Notes: generated by a model not told the origin, from the sequence alone. Positions 1 through 10,277 are shown, counted from the stretch's first letter. The stretch is DNA of 64,000 nucleotides from Anaerocolumna cellulosilytica (GCF_014218335.1 NZ_AP023367.1:3901501-3965500); one strand, 5' to 3'. Numbers and translations: made by a program.

Positions 1-1023
1 TTCGTAGACGAATATGTTATGCCATGTGTAAAAGCAGGTGCCGTATATGAAAATAAATATCTATTAGGAACATCCATGGCAAGACCTGTTATTGCCAAAC
101 GCCTTGTTGAAATTGCAAGACTTGAAAATGCCACTGCTATTTGTCACGGTGCTACCGGTAAAGGTAATGACCAGGTGCGTTTTGAACTTGGTATTAAAGC
201 TTTGGCTCCTGATTTAAAAATTATTGCACCTTGGAGAATCTGGGATGTTTCCTCCAGGGAAGAAGAAATTGAGTATTGTAAGAACCATGGCATTGATCTT
301 CCTTTTTCCGCTGATAATAGCTACAGCCGTGACAGAAACCTATGGCATATCAGTCATGAAGGACTGGAACTTGAAGATCCTGCCAATGCACCTGACTATA
401 ACCATCTTCTGGTACTTGGTGTAGCTCCTGAAAAAGCTCCGAATGAAAGTGAAACTATAACTCTTACCTTTAAAAAAGGTATCCCTGTTTCTCTTAATGG
501 AAAGGAATTAAAACCTTCTGCTATTATAGATGAATTAAATAAAATTGGTGGTAAACATGGTATCGGTATTGTAGATATCGTTGAAAACCGTGTTGTAGGT
601 ATGAAATCCAGAGGTGTGTATGAAACTCCCGGCGGCACTATTTTGATGGAAGCACACGCACAACTTGAGGAATTGATTCTTGACAGGGCAACCTTAACCT
701 GCAAAAAAGAAATCGGTAACAAATTTGCAGATGTGGTATATGAAGGAAAATGGTTTACACCTTTGCGCGAAGCACTTCAGGCTTTTGTAGATGTTACACA
801 GGAATATGTAACCGGTGAAGTAAAGATAAAATTATATAAAGGAAATATCATCAAGCAGGGAACTACCTCCCCATACTCTTTATATAATGAAAGCATTGCA
901 TCCTTTACGACGGGTGATTTATATGATCATCACGACGCAGAAGGCTTTATCAACTTATTCGGTCTTTCCTTGAAAGTCCGTGCGATGAAAATGGCTGCTG
1001 CCGAGGCAGACAACAATAAATAG
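1..1023 (+). CDS. argG: argininosuccinate synthase, 3' part (C-terminal 340 residues)
   Basis: This is the C-terminal 340 residues of argininosuccinate synthase, the cytosolic enzyme that joins citrulline and aspartate using ATP in arginine synthesis. The frame is open from the first base of the window, so the gene starts upstream and the first Met at position 19 is internal. The family is about 400 residues long, so roughly 60 are missing, including the N-terminal ATP pyrophosphatase loop. Diagnostic segments seen are [32 protein letters not shown] and [13 protein letters not shown]. The gene ends in TAG and is followed by a strong hairpin terminator. The arginine repressor gene argR is at the far right end of the window, not adjacent. 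I am very sure of the family. Confidence 0.97.
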   Translation, partial: FVDEYVMPCVKAGAVYENKYLLGTSMARPVIAKRLVEIARLENATAICHGATGKGNDQVRFELGIKALAPDLKIIAPWRIWDVSSREEEIEYCKNHGIDLPFSADNSYSRDRNLWHISHEGLELEDPANAPDYNHLLVLGVAPEKAPNESETITLTFKKGIPVSLNGKELKPSAIIDELNKIGGKHGIGIVDIVENRVVGMKSRGVYETPGGTILMEAHAQLEELILDRATLTCKKEIGNKFADVVYEGKWFTPLREALQAFVDVTQEYVTGEVKIKLYKGNIIKQGTTSPYSLYNESIASFTTGDLYDHHDAEGFINLFGLSLKVRAMKMAAAEADNNK

Positions 1024-1063
1024 TTTACTCTTTTCAACTTAATCATTTCATGAATTTGTAAAA

Positions 1064-1127
1064 ATTCCGGGTATTCTTTTGTTACACTTAGTTACTAATG
1101 TAAAAAAGAATGCCCGGAACTTTTTTG
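1064..1127 (+). terminator. rho-independent terminator of argG
   Basis: A long stem (TTCCGGGTATTCTTTT pairing with AAAAGAATGCCCGGAA) is followed by CTTTTTTG. It lies about 40 bases after the argG stop codon, so argG ends its transcript here. Confidence 0.88.
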
Positions 1128-1426
1128 TTTTAATGAAAACTTAATGGTTCTTTTATTTCATTGTAAGCTATATGTTTTATAATAAATTACATGAAACGAA
1201 ATTGTATTATCTAATATTTTATATATTTCCAGTAAAACCTATTCATATAATATTTTATGTGAAATTATGCTTAATTTTCACACCCTGATTTAAGGCAGTG
1301 CCCATATATATCTGCTAGCAGATTTGGCATGCAACGGGAGCTTTTATAAAAGAAATTTAATGAAAGAAAGGAATGCCACATATTATATTCATTATACTTT
1401 GATTTGTGGCGGTAATGGGTATTATT
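1128..1426 (+). other. non-coding leader upstream of the YbjQ-family gene
   Basis: About 300 bases of AT-rich DNA without a convincing gene. It contains one copy of the GGGAGC leader repeat (1312-1342, listed separately). A possible tiny reading frame (ATG at 1373, GAAAGGA in front, stop at 1400) would encode 9 residues and is not called. No clear promoter was identified. Confidence 0.5.
1312..1342 (+). repeat. GGGAGC leader repeat, copy A
   Basis: A palindrome CTGCTAGCAG runs into CAGATTTGGCATGCAACGGG and then AGCT. The 24 bases at 1319-1342 match the reverse complement of 28738-28761 at 22 of 24 positions. It lies about 85 bases upstream of the YbjQ-family start. See the repeat-family finding. 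Confidence 0.6.
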
Positions 1427-1747
1427 ATGATTATAACTACAACCCCTTCCATTGAAGGGAAAAACATTATCGAATATAAAGGAGTTGTTTTCGGAGAGGT
1501 AATTTCAGGTATAAACTTTATTAAGGATTTTGCAGCCGGTTTATCTAACTTTTTTGGAGGCCGTTCAAGTACTTATGAAGATGAATTGATTCAGGCACGT
1601 GAAAATGCCTTAAGAGAGATGGAAAGCCGTGCCAGACAACTTGGTGCAGACGCTATTGTAGGTGTTGACATTGACTATGAAGTGCTAGGTTCTGATAATG
1701 GAATGCTTATGGTAACAGCTTCAGGTACAGCCGTTAGAATCAATTAA
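1427..1747 (+). CDS. YbjQ/UPF0145 family protein (putative heavy-metal-binding domain)
   Basis: A 106-residue protein of the YbjQ (UPF0145, DUF74) family, whose members form small oligomeric beta-rich rings of uncertain function, sometimes called heavy-metal-binding. The typical N-terminus [20 protein letters not shown] and the later segments [27 protein letters not shown] are present. The frame extends upstream to a GTG at 1406. I chose the ATG at 1427 because family members begin with this MIITTT segment and are 103-108 residues long. The RBS (GGGT) is weak for either start. It is a single-gene unit with its own terminator. Confidence in the family is high; the physiological role is unknown. 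Confidence 0.85.
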   Translation: MIITTTPSIEGKNIIEYKGVVFGEVISGINFIKDFAAGLSNFFGGRSSTYEDELIQARENALREMESRARQLGADAIVGVDIDYEVLGSDNGMLMVTASGTAVRIN

Positions 1748-1784
1748 AATTACAAAAACACAACTTATAAGAGTCTATCTATTT

Positions 1785-1823
1785 GCTAACCTGGTGTCTA
1801 GATCACCTGGTTAGCTTTTTTTA
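1785..1823 (+). terminator. terminator after the YbjQ-family gene
   Basis: The stem GCTAACCTGGTG...CACCTGGTTAGC has one mismatch and is followed by TTTTTTT, about 40 bases after the stop codon. Confidence 0.88.
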
Positions 1824-1894
1824 GAGAGTAAGATATATAAAATTATTGCAAGGACGGTATATACAAGCAGATTATTATTATACTATCCGAACAC

Positions 1895-2848
1895 TCAGAA
1901 CTTGTTATCCGTAAAATAATATTTATTTAAAAACTGATTAAGCTTATCCTGATATTCTTTCCTGTTCGTTTGGCAGGAAACCGCATGTCCCGCCCCTTGG
2001 GCAAGATAGATTTCTTTCTTTCCCTTTTTCATATCATACATATCCATAGACATGGTATATGGAACGTAATTGTCTTCCGCCCCATGGACAAACATAATTG
2101 GAACATTGCTATGTACCACACCTTCCCAAGGTTCCACATCATCTATCCAAAATCCTGTTCTTAACTTAACAATCAGTTTTGCAACGTGTAAAAAGGGGAA
2201 AGCCGGTAAGTGGTAATTGGTTTTTAGCTGATGCTTTAATAAACGTTCCAGAGAGGAATAACCGCAATCGGCAATAGTACAGCGCACTCTGCCGTCAATT
2301 GCGAGATGTAAAAGCACCGTTGCGGCTCCCATAGATTCTCCATGGGTTACAATAGCCAGATTTGCTCCATATTCTTCATAACACCAGTCTAAAACGGTCT
2401 GCAAATCAAATTTTTCATAATATCCCATAGTAGTGCTGGCTTTACCGCTTAAGCCATGGTTTCTATGATCATAAGCCAGGACGGTAATGCCTCGTTGTAA
2501 AAACATATCTGCATATATCATGCTGCTGTACTTACCACAAGTATATCCATGGCAAAGTATGGCTAATTTTCGCTTTTCAGTCGGATTTTCAAGCTGCTCT
2601 TTGCTTTTATCATTGTTAATTAACTGACAAGATATATCATACCCATATCTTGACTTTATAATAAAATCTTCTTTTATCCAACTGTCATACAGTTCTTTCT
2701 TCATTCTGCCTTCGTCTATTTCCTTTTGCAGTAAGGTATCATAGGGTATAACCTTGGGCTTTAATATTATATTTGATAATAACCAACAGGCTATAAATAA
2801 TGCAAACATGAATACAAATAAAATACCTAAAATAATGTAACCTGACAT
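1895..2848 (-). CDS. membrane-anchored alpha/beta hydrolase
   Basis: A 317-residue alpha/beta-hydrolase-fold protein. Residues 3-27 form one hydrophobic N-terminal segment, so the catalytic domain is probably membrane-anchored. Catalytic features seen are the oxyanion HG (residues 100-101, LCHGYTCGKYSS), the nucleophile elbow GESMG (Ser172), the acid loop VHGAEDNYVPY and the final His in GAGHAVS. This resembles YqkD-type esterase/peptidase-like hydrolases of Firmicutes; the substrate cannot be deduced. A good ribosome site (AAGGAGTAGAA) precedes the ATG. The gene is divergent from the GGDEF gene to its right, with about 210 bases between them. Esterase or lipase-like activity is inferred from fold only. 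Confidence 0.85.
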   Translation of the reverse strand: MSGYIILGILFVFMFALFIACWLLSNIILKPKVIPYDTLLQKEIDEGRMKKELYDSWIKEDFIIKSRYGYDISCQLINNDKSKEQLENPTEKRKLAILCHGYTCGKYSSMIYADMFLQRGITVLAYDHRNHGLSGKASTTMGYYEKFDLQTVLDWCYEEYGANLAIVTHGESMGAATVLLHLAIDGRVRCTIADCGYSSLERLLKHQLKTNYHLPAFPFLHVAKLIVKLRTGFWIDDVEPWEGVVHSNVPIMFVHGAEDNYVPYTMSMDMYDMKKGKKEIYLAQGAGHAVSCQTNRKEYQDKLNQFLNKYYFTDNKF

Positions 2849-2970
2849 TTCTACTCCTTCTTCTTATATATTTATTCTATTGTATCATAAAATCAACAAA
2901 AAAGTATTGAATATTCATTAAGATTTTCTTTCGTCTTCTCCCGCCAAAAGTACATTTAATATTTATTATG

Positions 2971-2997
2971 TTGAATTTTTCGCGAAAATGCTATAAT
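2971..2997 (+). promoter_or_regulatory. probable sigma-A promoter of the GGDEF gene with a palindrome in the spacer
   Basis: TTGAAT (2971-2976) and TATAAT (2992-2997) are 15 bases apart. Part of the spacer is the perfect 12-base palindrome TTTTCGCGAAAA (2977-2988), which looks like an operator. The short spacing could itself mean activator dependence. Confidence 0.5.
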
Positions 2998-3059
2998 ATA
3001 AATCTATATGTGCAAGAACTAATGGTAACTGCCCACGAATTATTACAAGGAGAGACTGT

Positions 3060-3971
3060 ATGGATAAAGACATTGTTTTAGTAGTTGATGATAGCGAAAT
3101 TATATGCAGCATCATTAAAGATATCCTTGAAACACCAACACTGCATATAGCCATTGCCCATTCCGGCGAAGAAAGCATCGTTATCGCAAAACAACTCCGT
3201 CCAACGCTTATCCTGCTTGATATAATAATGAACGGTATTGACGGTTATGAAACCTGTCGAATTCTTAAAGAAGATAAAGAAACCATGGATATTCCTGTTA
3301 TATTTATAACAGGCAACAACGATTCTGATTCAGTTCTTCGTGGCTTTGAAGTGGGGGCTGCTGATTATGTCTCTAAACCATTTATACCAGAGGAATTAAA
3401 GGCCCGTGTAAAAGTACACATGCAGAACGTGAAAAACCAGAGAGAACTACAAATTTTAATGCAGGAGCTTAAAGAAATGGCAATTACTGATTATTTAACA
3501 AAGGTATATAATCGTCGTTACTTTATGGATCAGCTCCAACTATACGTTACACAGGATATGAAAAACTTGTCTCTAATACTTTTTGATGTGGATAATTTCA
3601 AGAAAATTAATGACTCATATGGTCACAATACAGGTGATTTTGTATTAGTTACCATCTCTAATATCTTCCGCTTACTACTGCGCGAGGAAGATATCTTAAG
3701 CAGATGGGGCGGAGAGGAATTTATGATTTGCCTGCCTGATACAGATATACCGGAAGCTGTCTTCCTTGCCAATAAATTAAGAAATGAAGTTAGTAAATAT
3801 TATTTTCGTTGCGATGAATTTGAATTTCATTGTACTGTTACCGGCGGAGTGGTTTTATATGACTGGGAAAAAACAACTGAAAAAAATATTACCGAGGCTG
3901 ACCAAGCTTTATATCTAGGAAAATCCTCTGGTAAAAATTGCTGTGTATCAAATTATGAAGTTACTGGTTAA
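3060..3971 (+). CDS. response regulator with GGDEF output (diguanylate cyclase)
   Basis: A 303-residue cytosolic signalling protein of PleD-like layout. An N-terminal receiver domain (about 1-122; acidic pair D10/D11, phospho-acceptor D54, Lys in SKPF) is joined by a short helical linker to a GGDEF domain (about 138-300). The active site is GGEEF, so cyclic-di-GMP synthesis from two GTP is expected. An RxxD inhibitory site (REED) sits exactly five residues before GGEEF, so product feedback is likely. No kinase gene is adjacent, so the phosphodonor is unknown. The ribosome site is AAGGAGAG. The promoter region contains an unusual palindrome, and a terminator follows the stop. Confidence 0.93.
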   Translation: MDKDIVLVVDDSEIICSIIKDILETPTLHIAIAHSGEESIVIAKQLRPTLILLDIIMNGIDGYETCRILKEDKETMDIPVIFITGNNDSDSVLRGFEVGAADYVSKPFIPEELKARVKVHMQNVKNQRELQILMQELKEMAITDYLTKVYNRRYFMDQLQLYVTQDMKNLSLILFDVDNFKKINDSYGHNTGDFVLVTISNIFRLLLREEDILSRWGGEEFMICLPDTDIPEAVFLANKLRNEVSKYYFRCDEFEFHCTVTGGVVLYDWEKTTEKNITEADQALYLGKSSGKNCCVSNYEVTG

Positions 3972-3972
3972 T

Positions 3973-4026
3973 AAGGTATTTGTCCTGTTTTACACGAAAA
4001 GGCTGGACAAATACCTTTATTTTGTG
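3973..4026 (+). terminator. terminator of the GGDEF gene
   Basis: The stem AAGGTATTTGTCC...GGACAAATACCTTT is followed by ATTTTG, directly after the stop codon. The 13-base stem is perfect; the T tract is short. Confidence 0.75.
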
Positions 4027-4174
4027 TATTATTTTGTTGAAATAAAGTATATTTAGAAAACAAGAAGTGTGGAAGAAAATTTAAACAGGAAAGGCTGCCA
4101 CAACAGGTTCTTTCACTCTTTTTTATTCGTGGCAGTATTCCGGGTAAACCCGGGATATTCAATGGGTATAAATT

Positions 4175-4987
4175 ATGGCTTATGAAATACTGGTTTTAGA
4201 TATAGATGGTACTTTGACTAATTCAAAAAAAGAAATTACAAAACAGACAGAAGATGCAATAATGGCTATTCAAGAAAGAGGACATATAGTTGTACTTGCA
4301 TCCGGTCGTCCGACTCCTGGTATTGTTCCATTGGCTAAGAAGTTAAGACTTTCCGAATACAACGGCTATATTCTTTCATATAATGGTGCCAAAATAATAA
4401 ACTGTAAATCCGGCGAGGTTATCTACCAAAAGGTTCTTCCTAAGGATATCATCCCACAGCTACATGCCGCAGCGCTTAAGCATTCTGTTGGTATAATTTC
4501 TTATGAAAATGACTGTGTAATAACAGATATGGAAATTGATGAATATATGGATAAAGAAGCCCGGTTAAACGGTATTGCTATTCGAAAGATAGAAAATTTT
4601 TCAACCTACATTACCTTTGATGTAAACAAATGTCTAATGACAGGACACGGACATGTTCTTGAAAAGATAGAACCTGAAATGAAAAAGGAATTTGGACATC
4701 TATTAAATATTTATCGTTCCGAACCTTTCTTCTTAGAAATAATGCCTCATAATATAGATAAAGCTCACTCTCTAAGCAAACTCTTAGAACACCTTGGCTT
4801 ATCCAAGGAGCAAATGATAAGTTGTGGTGATGGTTTTAATGATTTATCGATGATTCAATATGCAGGTATGGGAGTTGCCATGTCAAATGCTCAGGAAATT
4901 GTCAAAGAATCAGCAGATTACATCACACTTTCCAATGATGAAGATGGAGTTGCCCACGTAATTGAAAAGTTCATTCTAAATGTATAG
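4175..4987 (+). CDS. Cof-type HAD-IIB family phosphatase
   Basis: A 270-residue haloacid-dehalogenase-superfamily hydrolase of the Cof type (subfamily IIB), which dephosphorylates small sugar phosphates or similar metabolites in the cytosol. Motif I is LDIDGTL (nucleophile D9, acid D11). Motif II is the Ser of ASGRP. A Lys lies in the DKAHSL segment, and motif IV is GDGFNDLSM. The cap domain between about residues 85 and 190 is of the C2B kind. The start ATG at 4175 has only a weak ribosome site (ATGGGTATAAATT). It converges with pflA across a large hairpin. The substrate is not predictable. Confidence 0.92.
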   Translation: MAYEILVLDIDGTLTNSKKEITKQTEDAIMAIQERGHIVVLASGRPTPGIVPLAKKLRLSEYNGYILSYNGAKIINCKSGEVIYQKVLPKDIIPQLHAAALKHSVGIISYENDCVITDMEIDEYMDKEARLNGIAIRKIENFSTYITFDVNKCLMTGHGHVLEKIEPEMKKEFGHLLNIYRSEPFFLEIMPHNIDKAHSLSKLLEHLGLSKEQMISCGDGFNDLSMIQYAGMGVAMSNAQEIVKESADYITLSNDEDGVAHVIEKFILNV

Positions 4988-5014
4988 AAGTCCCTATTGT
5001 ACGTTAGTATTGTA

Positions 5015-5085
5015 TAAAGCTGTTACTATGCTGTTATCACACTCCCTATCACAAGAAGTAAAATAACAGTATGGCAACAGCTTTA
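5015..5085. terminator. large hairpin between convergent HAD and pflA genes
   Basis: An imperfect 23-base stem (TAAAGCTGTT... with ...AACAGCTTTA) surrounds a 25-base loop. There is no long T tract on either strand, but its position between two convergent stops suggests a bidirectional terminator. Confidence 0.55.
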
Positions 5086-5125
5086 CTCTATTATATTCTG
5101 AAGATAAGCCAAATACTTAAAACCT

Positions 5126-5866
5126 TTAGGCGTTAAAAGTAACCGGCTTTCCACTGGTTCGTAAAATACTTTCTACTTTTAGCATTAAGTCTTTACTAGG
5201 TTCTTTCGTATCAGCCAGCATGTATTCCATCCCAAGTTCTTTCCACTTGTATTCTCCCATTTTGTGAAAACCTAATAATTCTATTTTTGATACATTGGGA
5301 TACCCTTTTAAGTGATCTGCTAATTCCTGTATACTATCTAAATTATCTGTAAGCGCAGGAACTAGTACATAACGAACCCAGGTATTGATTTTCTTGTCTC
5401 TCAAATAATCTAAGAATTCCAAAGTCGGTGATAAAGCAACTCCTGTTACAGTTTTATAAACCAATGGATTGAAATTCTTTATATCCAGAAGAACTAAATC
5501 AGTATATTCTAAAGCTTCTATTACGGTTTTATTAAACACAAATCCAGAGGTATCAAGCGCAACCGATATCCCTTCTTCTCTGCACAATTTTACCATTTCC
5601 AGGATAAATTCTGCCTGAATCAAAGGCTCTCCTCCTGTAAAAGTCACTCCACCTCCAGAAAAACCCATATAGGACTTATATTTTACAATTTCATTCATTA
5701 ACTGTTTGGGTGTAAATTGATTTCCCTTATTCACATCCCATGTATCCGGATTGTGACAAAATTGACAGCGTAATACACATCCCTGCATAAAAACTACAAA
5801 CCGGACTCCTGGACCATCAACTGTTCCACAACTTTCAAGCGAATGAATTCTACCTATTGTACTCAT
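5126..5866 (-). CDS. pflA: pyruvate formate-lyase activating enzyme
   Basis: A radical-SAM enzyme that installs the glycyl radical on pyruvate formate-lyase. The CxxxCxxC iron-sulphur motif is CVLRCQFC (C30, C34, C37 from this start), followed by HNPDTW. GGGVTFTGGEPL is the SAM-contacting segment. At 246 residues it matches the usual PflA length. The frame opens three codons earlier at a TTG; I chose the ATG at 5866 because it gives the family N-terminus and has AAAGG upstream. It lies directly downstream of its substrate gene pflB, with an intercistronic hairpin between them. Confidence 0.96.
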   Translation of the reverse strand: MSTIGRIHSLESCGTVDGPGVRFVVFMQGCVLRCQFCHNPDTWDVNKGNQFTPKQLMNEIVKYKSYMGFSGGGVTFTGGEPLIQAEFILEMVKLCREEGISVALDTSGFVFNKTVIEALEYTDLVLLDIKNFNPLVYKTVTGVALSPTLEFLDYLRDKKINTWVRYVLVPALTDNLDSIQELADHLKGYPNVSKIELLGFHKMGEYKWKELGMEYMLADTKEPSKDLMLKVESILRTSGKPVTFNA

Positions 5867-5967
5867 ATTTATCAAACCTTTCCATTATACATTTGATATC
5901 CTGTCTCGACAGAGGATATCATTATCTTAAGTTTTACCATGATTATCCATAAAATACTTAAGAACAA

Positions 5968-6019
5968 GCAGAATCGAGCTTGCTCCAATCCTCTTTGAAT
6001 TAGAACAAGCTCTTTCTGC
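5968..6019 (-). promoter_or_regulatory. intercistronic hairpin between pflB and pflA
   Basis: GCAGAAAGAGCTTGTTC can pair with GAGCAAGCTCGATTCTGC (minus-strand sense), with small bulges. No proper T tract follows. It may reduce read-through or protect the pflB end, which would give less activase than lyase; this is inference. Confidence 0.5.
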
Positions 6020-6039
6020 ATTCTATTTATCGAATTATT

Positions 6040-8265
6040 TTATCTTTCATGGAAAGTACGGTTAATAACATCTAACTGCTGTTCTCTGTTTAACTTAATG
6101 AAGTTAACAGCGTATCCGGATACACGGATAGTAAGCTGAGGATATTTTTCCGGATGATCCATAGCATCTAATAATGTTTCACGATCGAAAACATTAACAT
6201 TAATATGGTGTCCTTTATCAAAGAAATAACCATCTAATAAACCGGCAAGATTTTTTACTCTTTCTTCCTTATCTTTACCTAATGCTTTTGGAACGATGGA
6301 GAAGGTATATGAAATACCGTCTTCTGCATGTTTGTAAGGTAATTTAGCAACAGAAGCCATAGATGCAATCGCACCTTTTTTGTCTCTTCCATGCATAGGG
6401 TTTGCACCCGGTGCAAAAGGTTCTCCAGCTTTACGTCCGTCAGGGGTATTACCGGTTTTCTTACCATAAACTACATTTGAAGTAATGGTTAAAATTGATA
6501 ATGTATGCTTTGCTTCACGGTAAGTTTTAACTTTACGAAGTTTGTTCATAAAACGTTCTACAATGTCTACAGCAATCTGGTCTACACTATCATCATTGTT
6601 ACCGAATGCAGGATATTCTCCTTCGATTTCATAATCAACTGCTAAACCTTCTTCATTTCTGATTACCTTAACCTTAGCATGCTTAATAGCAGATAAAGAG
6701 TCAGCTACTACAGAAAGTCCAGCGATACCGCAAGCTTCCGTACGTAAGATAGAGATATCATGTAAAGCCATCTGTAAGTTTTCATAGTTATATTTGTCAT
6801 GCATGTAATGGATAACATTTAATGTATTAATGTATAATTCAGACAACCAATCCATAGTCTGATCAAATTTAGCCATTACCTCATCATAATCTAAATATTC
6901 ACTTGTAATTGGAGCAAATAAAGGTCCGACTTGTTCGCCGTATTTTTCATCTTTGCCACCGTTGATAGCATATAATAATGCTTTGGCAAGGTTAGCTCTT
7001 GCTCCGAAGAACTGCATCTGTTTACCAATTCTCATAGCAGATACACAACAAGCGATTCCGTAGTCATCACCCCATACTTCTCTCATGATATCATCGCTTT
7101 CATACTGAATGGAGCTGGTATCAATTGATACTTGGGAACAGAATTTTTTGAAATCCTCAGGTAAAAATGTTGACCATAATACCGTTAAGTTAGGTTCTGG
7201 CGCAGGTCCTAAATTATATAAGGTTTGCAGTACACGGAAACTGCTCTTTGTTACAAGCGTTCTTCCGTCAAGGCCCATACCACCGATGGATTCTGTTACC
7301 CAAGTAGGATCTCCTGAGAATAAATCATTGTAAGAAGGTGTTCTAAGGAAACGAACCATTCTTAACTTCATAACAAACTGATCCATGATTTCCTGAACTT
7401 CTTCTTCTGTGATAAGACCATTCTTTAAATCTCTTTCATAGTAGATATCAAGGAAAGTTGTTACTCTTCCAAGACTCATTGCCGCACCATCTTGCTCTTT
7501 GATAGCGCCAAGATAACCAAAATATGTCCACTGCGTAGCTTCTTGGGAGTTCTTTGCAGGCAAGCTGATATCAAAACCATAAGAAGCTGCCATAGCCTTT
7601 AATTGCTTTAACGCTTTAATCTGCTCAGAAATTTCTTCTCTCAGACGAATTTCAGGAGATTCCAACGTATTTCTTTCGAGTAATTTTTTCTGTTCAACTT
7701 TTTCTTCAATTAGAAAATCTACACCATATAAAGCTACACGTCTGTAATCTCCAATGATACGACCTCTGCCGTAAGCATCCGGAAGACCTGTAATGATGCC
7801 GGTATGTCTTGCTTTTCTCATAGCATCGGTGTAGGCATCAAAGACACCATCATTATGTGTCTTTCTATTGTTTGTATAGATTTCTTCTGTTTTCTTATCC
7901 AAAGTATAACCATAAGATTCTAATGCGCTTTTTACTACACGCACACCACCATTTGGCATGATACCTCTTTTTAAAGGCTTATCTGTCTGAAAACCAACGA
8001 TAACTTCGTTATCTTTATCTAAATATCCAGCTCCAAAAGTTGTAATAGTAGATGGTTTTTCTGTCTCAGCGTCAACAATACCTTTTTCTGTTTCTATCTT
8101 CATTAATTCTAATACTTTGTTCCATAAATCAGTTGTTCTCTTTGTAGGACCTGCCAAAAATGAAGCATCGCCTTCATAGGGAGTATAGTTATGCTGAATA
8201 AAACTTCTGACATTAATATCAGTGGTCCAGCTTCCGGGTTGAAAATCATTCCATTCCTGTCTCAT
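6040..8265 (-). CDS. pflB: formate C-acetyltransferase (pyruvate formate-lyase)
   Basis: The oxygen-sensitive glycyl-radical enzyme that converts pyruvate and CoA to acetyl-CoA and formate in fermentation. From the start used here it is 741 residues, close to the usual 740-760. The catalytic cysteine pair is in [11 protein letters not shown], and the radical loop near the C-terminus is RVSGYAVNF, with the radical glycine at about residue 717. The frame opens further upstream, but the ATG at 8265 follows AGGAGGA at the right distance and begins MRQEWNDF, as in homologues. The cognate activase pflA is just downstream. The cysteine pair and glycyl loop mark it as a true PFL and not a diol dehydratase or CutC relative. 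Confidence 0.97.
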   Translation of the reverse strand: MRQEWNDFQPGSWTTDINVRSFIQHNYTPYEGDASFLAGPTKRTTDLWNKVLELMKIETEKGIVDAETEKPSTITTFGAGYLDKDNEVIVGFQTDKPLKRGIMPNGGVRVVKSALESYGYTLDKKTEEIYTNNRKTHNDGVFDAYTDAMRKARHTGIITGLPDAYGRGRIIGDYRRVALYGVDFLIEEKVEQKKLLERNTLESPEIRLREEISEQIKALKQLKAMAASYGFDISLPAKNSQEATQWTYFGYLGAIKEQDGAAMSLGRVTTFLDIYYERDLKNGLITEEEVQEIMDQFVMKLRMVRFLRTPSYNDLFSGDPTWVTESIGGMGLDGRTLVTKSSFRVLQTLYNLGPAPEPNLTVLWSTFLPEDFKKFCSQVSIDTSSIQYESDDIMREVWGDDYGIACCVSAMRIGKQMQFFGARANLAKALLYAINGGKDEKYGEQVGPLFAPITSEYLDYDEVMAKFDQTMDWLSELYINTLNVIHYMHDKYNYENLQMALHDISILRTEACGIAGLSVVADSLSAIKHAKVKVIRNEEGLAVDYEIEGEYPAFGNNDDSVDQIAVDIVERFMNKLRKVKTYREAKHTLSILTITSNVVYGKKTGNTPDGRKAGEPFAPGANPMHGRDKKGAIASMASVAKLPYKHAEDGISYTFSIVPKALGKDKEERVKNLAGLLDGYFFDKGHHINVNVFDRETLLDAMDHPEKYPQLTIRVSGYAVNFIKLNREQQLDVINRTFHER

Positions 8266-8770
8266 AGGAAATCCTCCTGCTATTTTACTTAATTTTTCCA
8301 TATATTCAAATTTTATGTTTAGGAGCAATTAAATGCTAACCTTTGAAAGTAAATATCTATATATTTAGTAGTTAAAAAAGATTTTTAGCATTAAAGCTTC
8401 TATATATTGTATTATAGTAAATAAAATGCCCTTGCTTGTCAATAGTTTTCTTGTGGAATAATTATCATTAAATTCACAAAATTTGCAATTTTTAATTGAC
8501 TGTCTATAGACATTCATAGGAATGTTATGTTGCCTGTAAAATGACTTATCGTTATTAGACAAAAAAGCCTTAAATCTTTCATTGATTCACTGCACATTTA
8601 CTAAAACTTTCGAATCCAGTTCAATACAAATTCAGCACTTTTTTGAACACCAAAAAGAAACTTTCTCTTTTCTATCCTTTTTAAACAGCAACTTAACTAT
8701 CTTCTGCAAATGATGAGAAAGTAATTACATTATCCTATATTTATAACTACATTTTATAGTCTGATAGCTT
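8266..8770 (-). other. non-coding region upstream of pflB
   Basis: About 500 bases of AT-rich DNA. In minus-strand sense there is a TTGACA (8437-8442) and a TATAAT (8411-8416), but the 20-base spacing is poor, so I do not call it a promoter. I saw no clear Rex or CRP/FNR palindrome. The minus-strand frame at 8365-8562 has low-complexity content and no ribosome site, and is not called. Confidence 0.4.
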
Positions 8771-9493
8771 TTATAATACTTTTGACAAGAAATCTTTCAA
8801 TCTTGGATTCTGTGGTGCTTCAAAAAAAGCTTTTGGTTCATTTTGTTCTTTAATTTCACCTTCATCAATGAACATTACTCTGGTAGCTACCTCTCTAGCA
8901 AACCCCATTTCGTGAGTAACTACAACCATAGTCATCCCATCTTCAGCCAGCTCTTTCATAAGCTCTAATACCTCTCCAACCATTTCCGGGTCCAGTGCTG
9001 AGGTAGGTTCATCAAAGAGCATTACATCAGGATTCATTGCTAAAGCACGTATAATTGCAATACGCTGCTTCTGACCACCTGATAACTGCCTGGGATAAGC
9101 GTTTGCCTTGCTGCTAAGGCCAATCCTCTCAAGAAGTTCCAACGCTCTTTTATCTGCTGCTGTTTTATCCATCAGACCTAATTTTATCGGTGCTAAGGTA
9201 ATATTTTCTTTAACCGTCAAATGCGGAAACAGGTTAAACTGCTGGAACACCATTCCCATCTTTCTGCGAAGAAGATTCATATTAGTCTTAGGATCTGTAA
9301 TATTTTCACCTTCAAACCAGATTTCACCTTCCGAAGGTGTTTCTAGTAAGTTTAAACAACGTAGGAAAGTTGACTTACCTGAGCCGGAAGGTCCGATAAT
9401 GACTACTTTTTCACCTTTTCTAATCGTTTGGTTAATTCCATTCAATACAACATGGGTACCGAACTGTTTTTTTAGATTCTTAGTTTCGATCAC
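8771..9493 (-). CDS. polar amino acid ABC transporter, ATP-binding protein
   Basis: A 240-residue ATPase subunit of a GlnQ/HisP-type importer. Seen: Walker [10 protein letters not shown] (34-42), Q-loop region [12 protein letters not shown], signature LSGGQKQR, Walker [13 protein letters not shown] and H-loop VVTHEM. It energises the membrane permease encoded just upstream and overlaps its stop by 14 bases. The start is a GTG within the end of the permease gene, with AAGGAGG 15-20 bases upstream, so translational coupling is likely. The amino acid carried cannot be read from the sequence; glutamine, cystine and arginine systems look alike here. Confidence 0.95.
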   Translation of the reverse strand: MIETKNLKKQFGTHVVLNGINQTIRKGEKVVIIGPSGSGKSTFLRCLNLLETPSEGEIWFEGENITDPKTNMNLLRRKMGMVFQQFNLFPHLTVKENITLAPIKLGLMDKTAADKRALELLERIGLSSKANAYPRQLSGGQKQRIAIIRALAMNPDVMLFDEPTSALDPEMVGEVLELMKELAEDGMTMVVVTHEMGFAREVATRVMFIDEGEIKEQNEPKAFFEAPQNPRLKDFLSKVL

Positions 9494-10193
9494 CTTGACT
9501 CATCCTCCTTTCCAAATAACCCAGCAATTTTGTTAAACCAAGTACAATTATCAAGTAGAATATTGCCGAAATAATAAGCGGCGGCAATATATCCCATGTT
9601 CGGGAGCCTATATACTGTGCAGCTTTAGTCAAGTCTGTTACAGCTATAACACTTGCTACTGAAGTTTCTTTTATTAATACAATAAATTCATTACCAAGTG
9701 CCGGAAGAATATTTTTTATTGCTTGAGGCATAATAATATAAAACATTGTTTGGTTAGAATTAAATCCCAAGGAACGTCCAGCCTCATATTGCCCTTTATC
9801 GATAGATTCAATTCCGGCACGAACAATTTCTGCTACATAAGCACCTGAATTAATACCAAAGCAAATAGCAGCTACCACAACTTCATTGGTATTTCTTGAA
9901 GTAAAAACCAAATTATAAATAATTAACAACTGCAAAAGTACCGGTGTTCCTCTGATAATATTAATATATCCATTACAGATAGAACCAAGCCAGCGTAACC
10001 CCTTTACTCTGGAAGCAGATTCCTTTACCATTGCCACTACGATTCCTATAAATGCTCCTAACAGAATCGCTAGCAAAGATATGGAAAGGGTAATTTTAAG
10101 CCCCTCCAAATAATACTTATATCTATCTTCAACTATAAATGCATTATAATAGCTGTCTCCTACACTTACAATCCACTCTCTAAGACTCTCCAA
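9480..10193 (-). CDS. polar amino acid ABC transporter, permease
   Basis: A 237-residue inner-membrane permease of the HisM/GlnP family with about five hydrophobic segments. It carries the EAA loop [22 protein letters not shown] (split here as EAGRSLGF and FYIIMPQAI) that docks the ATPase, and the early [11 protein letters not shown] segment typical of the His/Glu/Gln/Arg family. The start is a TTG preceded by AGGAGAAGATAAG. It lies between the binding-protein gene, separated by a hairpin-bearing gap of 147 bases, and the overlapping ATPase gene. One permease gene suggests a homodimeric channel. Confidence 0.94.
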   Translation of the reverse strand: MESLREWIVSVGDSYYNAFIVEDRYKYYLEGLKITLSISLLAILLGAFIGIVVAMVKESASRVKGLRWLGSICNGYINIIRGTPVLLQLLIIYNLVFTSRNTNEVVVAAICFGINSGAYVAEIVRAGIESIDKGQYEAGRSLGFNSNQTMFYIIMPQAIKNILPALGNEFIVLIKETSVASVIAVTDLTKAAQYIGSRTWDILPPLIISAIFYLIIVLGLTKLLGYLERRMSQGDRN

Positions 10194-10277
10194 CTTATCT
10201 TCTCCTATTCTTAAAAACTAGCAATGCATAAATTAACATTACTCTAAGGTATTATTTATACATCCTTACACATAAGA

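Noticed and set aside
1406-1426. GTG at 1406 as start of the YbjQ-family gene
   Set aside because: It adds seven residues not typical of the family; the ATG at 1427 gives the conserved start.
2320-2345. GGCTCCCATAG as another leader-repeat copy
   Set aside because: It lies inside the hydrolase coding region around the GESMG codons and shares no flanking modules.
8411-8442. TTGACA and TATAAT upstream of pflB as a promoter
   Set aside because: The 20-base spacing is outside the usable range, so I did not list it as a promoter.
8365-8562. 65-codon minus-strand frame upstream of pflB
   Set aside because: No ribosome site, low-complexity AT-rich sequence, and it sits where the pflB promoter should be.
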